A stretch of 64,000 nt of DNA from Drosophila miranda (GCF_003369915.1 NC_046678.1:1798001-1862000), one strand, 5' to 3'. Numbered from the stretch's first letter, positions 20,867-32,329 are shown. Notes: generated by a model from the letters alone, not told the origin. Translations and numbers: made by a program.

Positions 20867-22537
20867 CTAAATATGGAGAAACGGAAATTATCAAACAAAA
20901 TGCAATCTGTTGATATGTTAGTCACATACAAAATTCAACCTGTACTGCCTGTTTTAATACCAGCTCTACTCGTTCGCATTTAACACTAAGCTCATCCTAT
21001 CGGAGCAAAGCAACGTTCAGATCACTAAGGGCAAAATAAAACGAGGGGGAACGTTGTGAGTTGCAGCGGACACCGCAACTCTACAGTTATACCCGATACT
21101 AAGTCAGTATGGCTCTCCTCCGGCAGACGCCGCTAATATTGAACGACACGACAAAGAGTGCGTGCGAGAGAGACAGAAAATCAGTCTGAGCGTGACGTCG
21201 GGGGCTGCGTAGCCAGTGCAAATTGATTTGTTCCTTTTGGCTATAAAAATTATCTGATCTGATCCAGATTCAGCAATCTGATAGATATGATCATTATCTA
21301 TGATTCTGCGTTTTTAGTTTTCTCGTAGCCTCAATATTGTGGATGCAACAGATTTTCGTCCTTTGTGGGGGCGGAAGGGGGTGGGGCGAAATTTTGAGAT
21401 ATACGTTTTAAAGTGAGATCTAACAGGAGTGCGGATACCAAATTTGGTTACTCTAGCCTTAATAGTCTCTGAGATTTGTGAATATCCCCAGATTTGCATC
21501 CTTTGCGGGGGCGGAAGGGGGTGTGGCGAAATTTTGAAACAAACTCGTCTCGGTCCGATATATAAGGAGTGTGGATACCAAATTTGGTTGCTCTAGCTTT
21601 TGTAGTCTCTGAGATCTAGGCGCTAATGTTTTACTCTAAGCAAAGCCGGCTATGCTACGTGTGTTAGAGAGAGACAGGGCGAGAAAAAATGAAATTGTTT
21701 TCTTGATGCTGGCTATAATAATTATACGATCTGGTTCAGATTTTGCACTCTAGAACGTATAGTCATCCTCTACGATTCTGCGTTTTTGGTTTTCTCGTAT
21801 CTTTAAAATATCTGTGGATGCCACAGATTTTCGTCCTTTGTGGGGGCGGGGCGAAGTTTTGAAATATTTTTGTAGCAGTGACATATCACAGAAGTCTGGA
21901 TCCAAAACATCGTTGCTCTAGCTCTTATAGTCTTTGAGCACTAGGCGCTAATAGGGACGGACAGACTGGACGTTACACACATCCACTTTTACCACAAATC
22001 TAATATACCCCAATACTCATTTTGAGTATCGGGTATAAAAACAGTCTCACTGGTTGAGAGCTAGTGATGGTGTTTTTTTTTTGCTAAGCCACACTGGATG
22101 AGGAAAGAGTCAGTCAAGACGGGGAAGTTGTTTTCTGCCCATGATAATGATGCCATCGCCATAATGCCATAATGTAGGCATAGTTTCGAGCCATGACGGT
22201 CGAGAATTCTTATGTCAGTTAATATACATATACTGTCATTCAATTTTGATTCCAATATAAACTTTGACTCACATTTTAGACTGTGTGTTGATCTGTCAAT
22301 ATCTCGGGAAAAACATTTACATATGTACATACATATGTATGTACCATACATATATCTAGACAATATGGCTTTGATAAAAATCGAATTTCTGATTGAAATC
22401 TGATTTTATCTGGACAATATTTTTCTTCCCAAAGAAAGTTTTCTATTCAGAATTCAGTCACACAGAATACACACATATTTTATTTAATTTCTACGAAAAT
22501 TCTACGGAACATTTATTTGCATTTAAAGTTAACTTAC
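20867..22537 (-). other. KH/RING gene intron with DINE-1/SGM-like repeat
   Basis: A 1671-bp intron with donor GTAAGTT at 22531-22537 and acceptor TTTAG. Most of it (about 20930-22038) is the dispersed repeat, in full-length form ending in ACACATCCACTTTTACC, CCCAATACTCATTTTGAG and GGGTATAAAA. Only 20867-21781 is shared with copy 1, so the duplication breakpoint lies inside this repeat. Confidence 0.85.
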
Positions 22538-23225
22538 CCTGCCGACCTACTATTTCAGCGACATGTTCTGAGCTCGGAACTGGAACACATTCAGTCATGT
22601 TTTGAGATTTCTTTGATCGGTCTTCTACGCCAACGCCAGCGGCGGTGGGTAATAAAAGACCGGAACCAGACACTGTAGGTAAAGGCAGGGTGTTGTCCGT
22701 TTTAGAGAAAACGGCAGGCACCACATTGATGGAGCCCATTTCAAAGTCGTTCTGTATCGCGACGGGTAGTGCAGGTTGGCCATAGCAGTTTTGATTGTCA
22801 TTTAACCCGACCAATGATAGTTCCAACGCCAATTGCAAAGTTCGCGGATCTTCGGATAGTGGCATCGACGACGCATGAACTTTTGTCTGTTCAATCATTT
22901 GATGATGTAAAGGATTATTCTTGTGAATTGAGTCCGGCATACTATCGTTTAACATCTTTGAGGCTACTTGCGCCGACATTCTTATACTTGAGTGGTCTTT
23001 AGTTTGAAATGAGATTAAATCGGTAGGCCTAACTTTTGAAAGAGGGTAGCTGGTGATGTTCCCTCCTAGTACAATACCACTTTCACACGATGAGGAGGAG
23101 CTCGATGATACAGATGCCGATGCCGATGCTGATGATGAACTTGAAGATGATATGGAAATCGAAGCAGAACCGGAACTCACGCCCCTGAATTCATTCAAAT
23201 CCGTTCTTACATGTGTTTCAGACAT
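22538..23225 (-). CDS. CG11360: KH/RING MEX-3-type protein, exon 1
   Basis: Starts at the ATG ([10 protein letters not shown]) with an in-frame TAG four codons upstream, and ends at a strong donor, CAGG then GTAAGTT. It encodes 229 residues plus one base: a Ser/Ala-rich low-complexity tract at about 20-47, a region with [13 protein letters not shown] and, at the end, the start of KH1 ([19 protein letters not shown]). The split in the GXXG loop of KH1 means either terminal-exon copy must be spliced to this exon to give a whole KH1. Only one exon 1 is present for two terminal exons. Confidence 0.87.
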
Positions 23226-24185
23226 ATCATTATGCTATAAAAATATATCTAGCTTTGACTCTGGCCGCTTTTAAAACTGTTATACAATTTCCACATTTAC
23301 TAATGTACTGTTTTCAAATATAGCTCATTTCCATTTGAATCATTTTGTTTCTCCTCCTGATTTTCTGCAAAAGAAAACGAAAATGCATTTGGTATACACA
23401 CACAGGCATGTTTATGGGAGGGATAGGTATTGGTATGCCATGCCTCTACATCACAAAATATATACTTATAGACGGATATATATTTTATGCCTACGTGTGT
23501 GTACTTACATTTAGGATAGCTAAAGTCAACAAAAGTTTTTGTTTAACATTTTTCAAATTCCTTTCACAATAAGTAGCCAGTTCAGTTAAATTTTAGCCGC
23601 GCTGCTGCAACCGATGTACAAGTACCGCACCGCTCATAATCAACCCCTAACTTACGGCAACTTTTGTGTCACTCACCCCTTGTAACTTGCTCCTTTCTCA
23701 CTGCCCCTCTCTTCGCACCCACAACACAATATGTGTACATACAGTTTCAGTCGCACATTCACACGGGTATGGGACTCAATGCAATCTTATACCCGACTGT
23801 TTTGTCTTTTGGTGGCACTTTCAAATTCAACCACACGCAACTCAATTAATTTCAACGTACTGTTCATTCATAATATTCAATTCAATTGTACAACATACAG
23901 CATCCCACTCAGTGGGAGTAGTACCTGTATGCACGTATCGATATACATACAATACATACATAAGTACACTAGACCAGAAAACTTATATTGCTAGGTACAC
24001 ATTCCGGCAGGGCAGTATCCGTATCCTGACACGCCTTTCGTAGATTGTTCATTACGATACATACACAAACATATCAGGGAAAAATTATGTGATCGCGTTT
24101 ATCTTAATACAAACTTAGGTTCCCAATAAAACAAATTTTGTTTTTGTTGATTTAGCACATCACAATTCGATTAATTTTTCTTTTG
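23226..24185. other. 5' flank of the KH/RING gene
   Basis: Presumed 5' UTR and promoter region by position. It is AT-rich with CATA/TATG repeats. No core promoter element or coding frame could be assigned with confidence. Confidence 0.5.
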
Positions 24186-24193
24186 CCGGTAAT
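24186..24193. repeat. 8-bp target-site duplication CCGGTAAT, left
   Basis: CCGGTAAT occurs here and again at 25069-25076, on each side of an 875-bp insertion with inverted CAGTGCTGCC ends. Confidence 0.9.
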
Positions 24194-25068
24194 CAGTGCT
24201 GCCAACTTTTTATCAGGAAAAAAGCTGTTTCTACTTGAAGAAAATGAAAAAAGCTGAAAAAAAAACGTAAATAATGGTCTGAACAATTTTGTATTAAATT
24301 GATATTTAATATGTATTTTATATTTTCATTGACTCATCCAGCTCTGTGGGGCTAGCTTCTGATTCGCATTCGTACGCCATGGTCGTACCAATCATGCTTA
24401 GATAATTATGTGCCACTTCATAGTCGAAACAGCATTTTCCAAGTCTTCGCAAGCCACACCTGTATATTTCTAAAAAAACTAGTAAAATTTTTTCATTGAA
24501 AATAAAACTACCTTATGCACAAGATAGCTATTGGTCCTGCTTAGTTTCATGGAATTCGTTTGTTTTGTCTTAACCAGTTTCCGCGTTTGACCACGGCAAT
24601 GATTGCAGCTGCCAGCTCTATAAATCAGCTGTTTTCACCAGAATCTTTATAGAAGTAAGCCTCCAAAACCTAGTGATGTCGCTGCTATTTTCTCTCTTTT
24701 TATTAAATTAATATCGCTATATTTGCATTCAATTTCTGAATATTTTCAACTTTAAGGTAATCCAAAATTTAGCTAATTACATTTTTCTTAACGCGCAAGA
24801 TTTTTTTGACGGAAAAAGGTTAACCAGTTTCAGAATTTCTGAATTATCTGGTAACAAAATAAAATAATAAATTAAAAATAATGATGAACCGGCCACATTT
24901 TCTTACTTTTTATTTAACCGGTGGCAACATCAAAAAAAGCTTAAAAGAAGCCGAACAAATGTACTAAAATTGAAGAATTCCCGCTTCCCGCAACTCACAA
25001 ATTTTTCCCGCATTTGGTGTTCAAAAAAGCCCAGATCTGACGAGAAAAAAGTGTAATCGGCAGCACTG
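24194..25068. mobile_element. hAT-type DNA transposon, short non-autonomous copy
   Basis: The ends are inverted: CAGTGCTGCC at 24194-24203 and GGCAGCACTG at 25059-25068, flanked by the direct 8-bp duplication CCGGTAAT. An 8-bp duplication with CAGTG ends is the hallmark of hAT elements. At 875 bp it is too short for an intact transposase. Two short open frames remain on the minus strand: one with a CX2C start near 24615 (SCNHCRGQTRK) running to a possible donor at 24512, and one at 24318-24458 with CGLRRLGKCCFDYEVAHNYL ending at TAA. The first could be part of a BED-like finger, but this is weak. Subterminal A/T-rich runs (ACTTTTT / AAAAAAGTG) are also shared by the ends. Confidence 0.85.
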
Positions 25069-25076
25069 CCGGTAAT
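25069..25076. repeat. 8-bp target-site duplication CCGGTAAT, right
   Basis: Second copy of the hAT target duplication, directly after the CACTG end. Confidence 0.9.
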
Positions 25077-26229
25077 CAACCCATAGAGAAGAAGCATCGG
25101 TGTAACCACTAATGGTGTTATGACATTAGACTTAGCTAACTTTGATAGCCATGAGATAGTCGTCTCCAGACACGTATCGTATCCCGACTATCCCGACTAT
25201 CGAAGAACTAAGGCACTATTTGTGCCAGCTAGCAAAACTGGATCTATAAGTTATCAAAACCAGGCATTATATTCGTATGAAACCGATAAGAAATTTTCGA
25301 GGCGAAATCTTTTGCTTACATCAGAAAAATTGAATACCGCCACAAGTGAAATATAGAAATATTCTATCTGTCGTCGACGAATACAAATGGAAGGCAGTAA
25401 ATACAAAAATGAAGAAAAATTGTATCTAATTGAGGCAGTCCGATGAATGCCGATTATGCGGATATTCAAATTCATTAATTTTTAATTTTATTATACCGCA
25501 TGCTAACGCCCTCATCTTCTAAGACTAATCATTATATATATATTCAATATTCATAGAATTAAACGTAATAACAGAAAAATGTTATTACCTGACCAAAATA
25601 CTAGAATGAATTTTTCCGGACAATTGATAATGTGAATACTTTTTGATTTAAGGACGTTTTTAAAAACAAGGTTATTTGGGTTCAAACTGTGTTTCGTTAT
25701 CCTTTTCTATTGTTTACTTAGGTTAATGCGCTTTTTTTTTTAGAAGCAAACTACAAATTTATAAAATGTAAGATATGAATATTAGTTTATAAGATTTGAA
25801 TATTAGTTTAAGATTTACTCATCGATAGTATTATAAGAAATACCAATGTACTCGATATATCGATACTTGTCCTCGACAGGTATCGATATGCCAACACACA
25901 TTCATTCGAATACGCCGATCAAGAAAGAAGAACATATAATAAAACCGTGCTATTAAAAGTTTACAAAAACAACAAAAATTACATTTTTTTGTCTGTCCCC
26001 AGTTCACTGTCAGTCACTGTATGTTTGTACATGTGAACAGCAAACGATTTGCCAACATTTCTTGAGATCTGCCTCGAATTTATTATCAAATTGGGGCGGG
26101 GAATCAAAAATGCTTCTGAATTTATACATACAATGCAATTCGCAGCTTGAATATACATATATTACAAAAATGAAACTTCACATAAACACACAAATTTTTA
26201 AAACCCTAAATATAATAAAAAAAAAAGCA
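25077..26229. other. Intergenic region with DREF-type sites
   Basis: No gene can be supported. Short open frames on both strands lack recognisable domains. The only structured feature is the DRE cluster at 25821-25888. Confidence 0.5.
25821..25888. promoter_or_regulatory. Cluster of DRE (TATCGATA) sites
   Basis: Two perfect TATCGATA octamers at 25858-25865 and 25881-25888, plus a partial ATCGATAG at 25821-25828. TATCGATA is the binding site of DREF/BEAF-type factors and a hallmark of Drosophila housekeeping promoters and domain borders. No clear transcript start or coding exon follows in either direction, so the served gene is unknown. Confidence 0.6.
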
Positions 26230-26990
26230 AAAAATCGAATTTGGCTTCTAGGGATCTCATCCTTGGTCGCCTTTACCTTATAGTTCTGCCTGCGACAATA
26301 ACTGCCGCTTAGCCTCGGTTTAGCCAGGTTTAAGACCAAAGGCTTCCAACATTTCTTGACTGAAATTTTTCGACTTATTCTTTCATTGAGCGGCGTATTG
26401 GGAGGCAGTTCAGTGTTCGTCAATCAATATTTTCTTCAGCTCCGGCTGCGGTCTGCTTAAATCTTCAGCGTGTTCGTAGAAAAAGTTTTATGTATTTACC
26501 AGTACGTATAAAAAGTGCCTTTTTGGCTGGACAAATTACGGAGCATTCTCCTGCTCTCTTTGGAGGTTTGACGGAGGTTTAAATGTTGCGCTTTTATTTG
26601 TGAATCTAGACTGCAAAGGCAACCGCCGATGGCAACTGTTGGACATGACGAACATTTTGCTCATCCTTTGTTGGACCCTTCTTGGCAGCATTCCACTCCA
26701 AGAAGCGCTTTAGAGGTCTTGCCAGATGGATTTATTATGCTGCGAAGCCAGCTCTCGTTCTAAGGTTTCGTTCGGAGGAGGCTTCCTATGGCGGTTTAGG
26801 TGCCGCACGCTTCACGCGAGTTGGATTCCCGCGAATAATCCTGTTACTTTGAAAACGATCCTCGCGTTGTTTTGCACGCGCCGCTTTCAGGAGTTCCCGG
26901 TTCTGCTCCCGAGTGCTCAAACGAACAAAAAGGAACGAACGAAAATGACCGATGAACAAAAATAGACTAACTAAAAGAACGACTTAGTTT
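26230..26990 (-). pseudogene. Decayed coding sequence, unidentified
   Basis: The minus strand has protein-like stretches broken by stops and frameshifts. Near 26920-26790 is a basic helical segment (STREQNRELLKAARAKQRED, then FQSNRIIRGNP). Near 26710-26610 is KRFLEWNAAKKGPTKDEQ. Near 26330 another piece reads NFSQEMLEAFGLKPG. The mix of basic helices and spaced conserved-looking blocks suggests one former intronless or retrocopied gene for a basic, possibly microtubule- or chromatin-associated protein, but I cannot name it. No single frame is open for more than about 80 codons. Confidence 0.5.
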
Positions 26991-28119
26991 AGTGAATAAT
27001 GAACGAATCAAATTAGTCATAACTGAATGACATTAGAACTGACTAGCTGCAAAAACAGAGATAGCCTTACGAGAACAGCATGAAGTGAGTGCGAGATATA
27101 AAGGCGTCCAGTTGAGCTGGAAGCAGCGCTACCGAGATGATTGATTGTTGCAATTTTGCTGCCCATGTGTTTTGTAAAATAGCATAATACAGTGTTTCGG
27201 TTATTAAGAAATGATTTGAATGATATGGTGGAGAATATACCAAATATATCTCCATCGGCTAAAAATTGTAAGACTTTTTTAATGTTGTACTTATATTGTG
27301 CACATACATGTAATTTTATGATATATTGGCGTTTAAAAACAAATGTTTGTTTGGTTTTATTAAATTTGTAAGTTGATATAAGCAAAATTTTTTTTGTTTA
27401 TTTTAGAAAAACAAAAACCCTTTGTAAAGGGTCTAACAGTTAATACATTGTATGGAAAACATATAATAATTTATGTCAGCTTCAATGCAAGCTTTGTGTA
27501 TGAATGGGATTTCTATAGTAAATAGCTATTATAGGAACGATCGATCAAAGAAGAAGACTTTGGGAAGAAAATACTTTGGATGTAAGAATATAGAAAATCG
27601 AGGATCTACATTCCAAGCCATACAAAATGTATTGTCAGAGTTTTAGCTAGCCAAAACTCGATACATGGACGAAATCTGATTACGATTAATAATAAAAAAC
27701 ATTCAACTGAAATCAAATTAATTAATTATTTTATACGGCATTATTGTAAATCTTCAGACGCATGAAGAGTGGCTGTAAATATGTACATAACACAGAACTT
27801 GGCAATGTTTCAAATGTGAATATTAAATCTATATTTTTTTTTAAATTCGCATTTAAACTTATTGCCGTTGTAGCTTTAAGGTAAAATACATTTGTTTAAC
27901 TTCATTTAATTCCTGAAGAAAACAACAATTAACGACCACATTATAGGATGTCTTATAATAGATTCACCCAATATCGTTTGAAACCAATCGTTTCGAAAAA
28001 AAAAACATTACACAAAAAAATATCCTTCCGCCTTTTTTATGCCATACTCGTATTCGTATTAGCTGTGTAGTGTTCAGTTAATACATATATGGTATATGTT
28101 GAATGTAAGATTGTAGGTG
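26991..28119. other. 3' flank of Slip1
   Basis: AT-rich region after the Slip1 stop codon at 28120. It should contain the Slip1 3' UTR, but no firm polyadenylation site could be chosen. No other gene seen. Confidence 0.5.
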
Positions 28120-28431
28120 CTACTGTTGCTGTTGCTGATAATGCCGCCGTTCCCGAGCTCGTTCAATGTGTCGTTTACGTTCCTCCTTCGTCCAGTAACG
28201 TCCAATTTTGACTTCCGACACTGTATCATCCTCTGTCGTAGTTAGCTCATTAATGCGCGTATTTTTTCGAATAGCAACGTGCGTCCGATTACGTACTGGC
28301 CGCTTTACAATGTATCGTGTTCCATCAGGACGACGCTTCACTTTCCAGACCATGGGTATCTCCTCACCATTTTCACTTATCAGTATTGAACTCTGTTTTG
28401 AACTGGAAGCAATGTGGCTTTTGTTTGCGAC
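28120..28431 (-). CDS. Slip1: Slip1 terminal coding exon
   Basis: Acceptor AATAG at 28432-28433, then VANKSHIA; ends in a Gln run (YQQQQQ) and stop. The middle, [20 protein letters not shown] and later [20 protein letters not shown], matches the conserved C-terminal region of PDZRN3/PDZRN4-type PDZ proteins. Slip1 is the fly member, lacking RING, known as a Slowpoke-channel interactor. Phase 0 entry agrees with the upstream exon end. Confidence 0.88.
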   Translation of the reverse strand, partial: VANKSHIASSSKQSSILISENGEEIPMVWKVKRRPDGTRYIVKRPVRNRTHVAIRKNTRINELTTTEDDTVSEVKIGRYWTKEERKRHIERARERRHYQQQQQ

Positions 28432-28561
28432 CTATTTGAAATAAACATTTTTGGAATATAGCTACAACTGCGGCAAAAGTTAATAGATAGATGTGATCTA
28501 TTAAGTAAAGCAGATAAATTCCTCATTTAGGGGTTACCCTTTAAGTGGCACCTCTTCTTAC

Positions 28562-28716
28562 CTCTTGACTACTAACGAAGTGATAGCGGCTCAAATTTGG
28601 AGCATTAAACTGGGGACAATGACTTTGCACCTCCTCAGCTGGCCTCAGACGCATTAATTTAAGATCAGTCCTGGGCTGATTGATTTCTTCCTCGATACAT
28701 GCTTTGGGTAGGCTTT
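28562..28716 (-). CDS. Slip1: Slip1 penultimate exon
   Basis: Acceptor TTTCCAG before AAAGCC; donor GAG then GTAAGAAG at 28557-28561. Encodes SLPKACIEEEINQPRTD then LKLMRLRPAEE and FNAPNLSRYHFVSSQE. The first base pairing across the intron (G / AA) makes a Glu codon with the exon at 28790, so phases agree. Confidence 0.85.
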
Positions 28717-28789
28717 CTGGAAAATGCAAATTTTTAAAAATATAATCAATGCTTTCATGTGCTAAGGATATAGTAAGTTAAATTCCTAC

Positions 28790-29825
28790 CACCGAGACAA
28801 GTCGAGGGAAAATTGGAAGAGCAAAGGCCGATGCGGCCAGACCTACCAAATGGTAACATTAACATACTGCTCGCAGTAGTTGTTACAATCGCTTCTTTTG
28901 GTGAGAGTATGGGGTGATTCTCAGCCATTTTTTGGTTTGGACAGATTTGCGCTTCGTCACCAGCATTTAAAATCTGATTCTGATGGGGCGAAGCGCTATT
29001 ATTTGACCCACCAGTGTTGTAGGCACTTGATGAGTTGTCAATTTCATCGCCTAGCGTAATGTTGCCTCCGACGTCGATATTGTTGGGTCCACATGCACTG
29101 TGTGCGGCTCCACTGCTGCTGGATCGACTTGTATTTGTTATTGTACTACGTAGTGTGAACACACGACTGCATGCAGGCTGTTGTGCAGTTTTTAGGACCG
29201 CGGGACGACCTACTAAAGTGTGCATTGTCCTGGAACTGGAACTGCCGTGGCACTGTGACTTTAGGCCCAGCCACTGGGCAACACGTTGAGTTTGTTGCTG
29301 CATTTTCGTATCCATGGCTTCAGTTTCTATTCCAGCTGTGGCTGTCGCTGAAGAGCAGGAGCCCATTGCCGTCATGTAGTTAGAGCTTTGATACGGTGAA
29401 CAATATAACGGCTCTGATTCCGAATCCTCAGGAATGGTCTCATAAATATGCTCGCTTTCATCATACTCATAAGGGTGATGAGACTGACTGCTTTTGTTCA
29501 TAAACTGATTTAACGCTTTTACATGACCCAAGTTGTCATCTGTGCGAAACTTTGTATTGCTGCATGCTTTTTCAGCCTCCAAAATAGCTTTTGGCAAATA
29601 TGTTTTAACGTTAACATTCAGATCTGAATTTGGCTGGATTGTTGGAGACGAGTTTTTTGTGGCGTTGCTGACCACTTCATTGGTTGTTATATTAAGAGTC
29701 TTTATGGACTGCACTTGGCTCAGCAAGACCTTATCCAATTTATCGACAACGTTTGTGTAATCATCACGGAGAAAACTATTTGCATATTCAAAGTTACTCT
29801 CAATGTCCTCGTCATCGTCCTCTTC
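28790..29825 (-). CDS. Slip1: Slip1 large middle exon
   Basis: Acceptor TTTAAAG then GAAGAGG; donor GTAGGAA at 28785-28789. It starts with an acidic run (EEDDDEDIESN) and holds coiled or helical KLDKVLLSQVQSIKTL, an acidic Tyr-rich patch (HPYEYDESEHIYETIPEDSE) and long Ser/Asn/Gln-rich low-complexity sequence. No fold is predicted by eye for most of it. It follows the second PDZ domain directly (phase 0) and is the linker between the PDZ region and the conserved C terminus. Confidence 0.85.
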
Positions 29826-30059
29826 CTTTAAAAAATTTTTTAGAAATTGTATAATATAGTTTGAAAAAAGCATGGGTACATTTACATTAAACATACAAGA
29901 CTACACTAGTTTTGTGTATGAACGTTGCATTTATGCCTTGCACTGTCAACATACATATATATAATATATACAGGCTTGAAACATATGTATTTGACAGTCT
30001 AAAAAGTTATGCAGTCATTTGTAGTTACGTTAAGGAAAAATATATACTTTTACTCTTAC

Positions 30060-30383
30060 TGGGTATAGAAGGCGACTAACAAGAAGCGTCACTGCAAAGG
30101 GACTCCCTGCGATCTGGGCTTCAACTTCCTCCTTGCTTTTAACGTCCGTGCCATTAATGCGCAGAATTTGATCACCCCGCCTAAGGCGTCCATCGCGTTG
30201 AGCTATACCTTCTGGCTCAATATCACTAATAAATACATCTTCGCAGCCATCAGTATCAGCTTCGTCAGATATTACGTTCCCTCGGCTTATGTCGATATTT
30301 GACGCCTGATATCCATTGCAGCAAACATTAATGCCTAACTTTTCAGTGGTTGAGTCATCAATTGTCTTAACTAGAGTTATTTC
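30060..30383 (-). CDS. Slip1: Slip1 exon with second PDZ domain
   Basis: 324 bp, phase 0 at both ends: acceptor TTTTCAG then GAAATAAC, donor CCA then GTAAGAG. Encodes a PDZ domain: EITLVKTIDDSTTEKLGI (beta1 and a carboxylate-loop variant), VFISDIEPEGIAQRDGRLRR, then GDQILRINGTDVKSKEEV and a final strand VTLLVSRLLYP. PDZ domains bind C-terminal peptides; in Slip1 the reported partner is the Slowpoke BK channel. Confidence 0.87.
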
Positions 30384-30448
30384 CTGAAAATGAAAATAAT
30401 GAATATAATAATATGAGGATTATTCATATTTTAATCTTGTCAAAATAC

Positions 30449-31000
30449 CTCAATATCAATTTCCGGCTCCAGACATTGTTCAAACAAATGATGTTCTTGC
30501 TCAATGAAACGATCGGCTATCGTGCGTACTATATCCCGATCTTTAAGGTTTTCAGCTGATGTTTGAGTTTCCTTCGACACGGAAACGGCCGAGACAACTT
30601 CGACAGGTGGAACTACAGATTCTTCGCTATTTAATGCACGTAGAGTTAAAATGACTTGATTGTTGTTCCTGGAGGATTGTTGCGATACTGGTGCTAATGG
30701 AGGGCTGGGGCTGGTGGACTTTACATTTGGCGAGGAACTGGTTGTCGGTGATGTTGTTGACAGCTCTACTCCCGCATCATTTGATATATTTATCTTTTCA
30801 GCTGTTGCAGAAGTTGCAAGTTCGCTTCGATCAACTCTATTTTGCAGGCGAGTTGGTTCATTGTTGATGTCTATATTTATTTCTATATCTAAGGCATTTG
30901 GCTTCTGCCGGCACAATTCGACTACTATGGTTTCTTTAGCTTGAAGGAACATTTGAACCGCTTCATACCTCGGCAAATGACTAATATCATTTCCATTTAT
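30449..31000 (-). CDS. Slip1: Slip1 exon with the end of the first PDZ domain (most upstream exon found)
   Basis: Acceptor TATTTCAG at 31001-31002, donor GAG then GTATTTTG at 30441-30448; 552 bp, in phase with the next exon. It opens in the middle of a PDZ domain with INGNDISHLPRYEAVQMFLQ and AKETIVVELCRQ, the last beta strand and helix, followed by a Ser/Pro/Thr-rich linker and DRDIVRTIADRFIEQEHHLF. A PDZ domain cannot start here, so at least one upstream exon is needed; none was recognised to the right (31001-33820). Confidence 0.85.
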
Positions 31001-31750
31001 CTGAAATAAATATTTTACTTTTTTTTAAAACATTGGTTCTTTTCCTGTCTGTATAATAAATATCAATACATACAGCATGTGCAAACATGTAAATATGTGT
31101 TTGAAGTACTTAAATGTTTTACGTACCTTTAACACAACATACTCATATTCTAATTCGAAAATGCAATTCATATTGCTGATTTACTATTACATTATTTGTA
31201 TTTTATTATTTTTAATTTGTATACATATTTTTTCAAGAAGAATAAGTGTGGCCAGATGTGATCGTTTTTGCAACACAAGAGGGGTATTCGTAAAATGGTT
31301 TTCGAGTTTATGTTTTCGAACTACCTTGAAGTTTTTGTTAAAAAGGAAAAGTAGAAAAATCAAACGAAAACAAAAATTAAGAATTATTTAAAATAAAAGA
31401 AACTTAAAAACAATTTCTATTTACAAATTTTCTTTTTGGACCCCTTGAGATTTACTATGTGGAAGTTCGACTGTAACAATATTAACTGCTTTTGCACGAT
31501 CAATGGAAGTTAATGTTAGTTCTAACAGAGTTCTGCTCTGAGAATAATGGTTCTGCTCGGAGAATATTGGGGCTCAAATATTGCTCAAATACTCATTTTT
31601 GGGTCATTTATGAAACAAATAATGACTTGAATTAATTAAACAGACTAAATGATTGGTTCCATGTAAATATAAGATGTCCACGACCTGACAGCAGATACAA
31701 AATGATTACATATGGCTTAGCGCATGATCTTCAAAATTAAATTTTAGACA
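31001..31750. other. Upstream intron or flank of Slip1
   Basis: AT-rich; no PDZ-coding exon recognised on the minus strand. A direct repeat of GTTCTGCTC(T/G)GAGAATA lies at about 31530-31566. Confidence 0.5.
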
Positions 31751-32197
31751 TCACAAAAGAGTATGGGGGTATATTAGATTTGTGGGTTAAGTCGACGTGT
31801 GTAACGCCCAGAAGCGTTTCCGACCCCATAAAGTATATATATTCTTGATCAGCCGTGCCTGTCTGCCACTCTGTTCCTACGTCGTGTTTGTCGCCTAGTT
31901 TTTAGAGACTATAAGAGCTAGAGCAACTAAATTTTCTATCCCGACTCCTGTTATATCACACTGTTAAAAGTGTAATTCAAAGTTTTGTCCCTTTCCGCGA
32001 ATCTGTGGCATCCACAATTTTAAAGATACGAACAATTTTAAAGCTCAGAATCATAGAGAATGACCAGATTGTCGAAAATGGATCAGATGGCTACGCAACG
32101 CCTCACCCGCCTTACCTCTCATTCAAACACTCTTCCTGGTGCAGTGTGCGCTCTCTGGCGGAGGGGAGACATACTGACTGGGTATCGAGTAAAAGGG
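31751..32197 (-). mobile_element. DINE-1/SGM-like dispersed repeat, minus orientation
   Basis: Shares with the other copies GGGGTATATTAGATTTGTG, CCGACCCCATAAAGTATA, CTTGATCAGC, a TGTGGCATCCACAATTT block and CTCTGGCGGAGGGGAGACAT. It is the reverse orientation of the copies at 20930 and 43290. Such obscura-group repeats belong to Helitron-related families as I recall. Confidence 0.65.
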
Positions 32198-32329
32198 CTT
32201 AACTTTTTCGACCACTTAAAGCCTCAAATTTGACAGGTCCTATTTTTAACTGGTCCTTCCTAAAATGGTTAAAGTTTCATATTTTTCCTTTCCCTATCTG
32301 AATGTATGGAAACTGATCCAGAAATGTGG

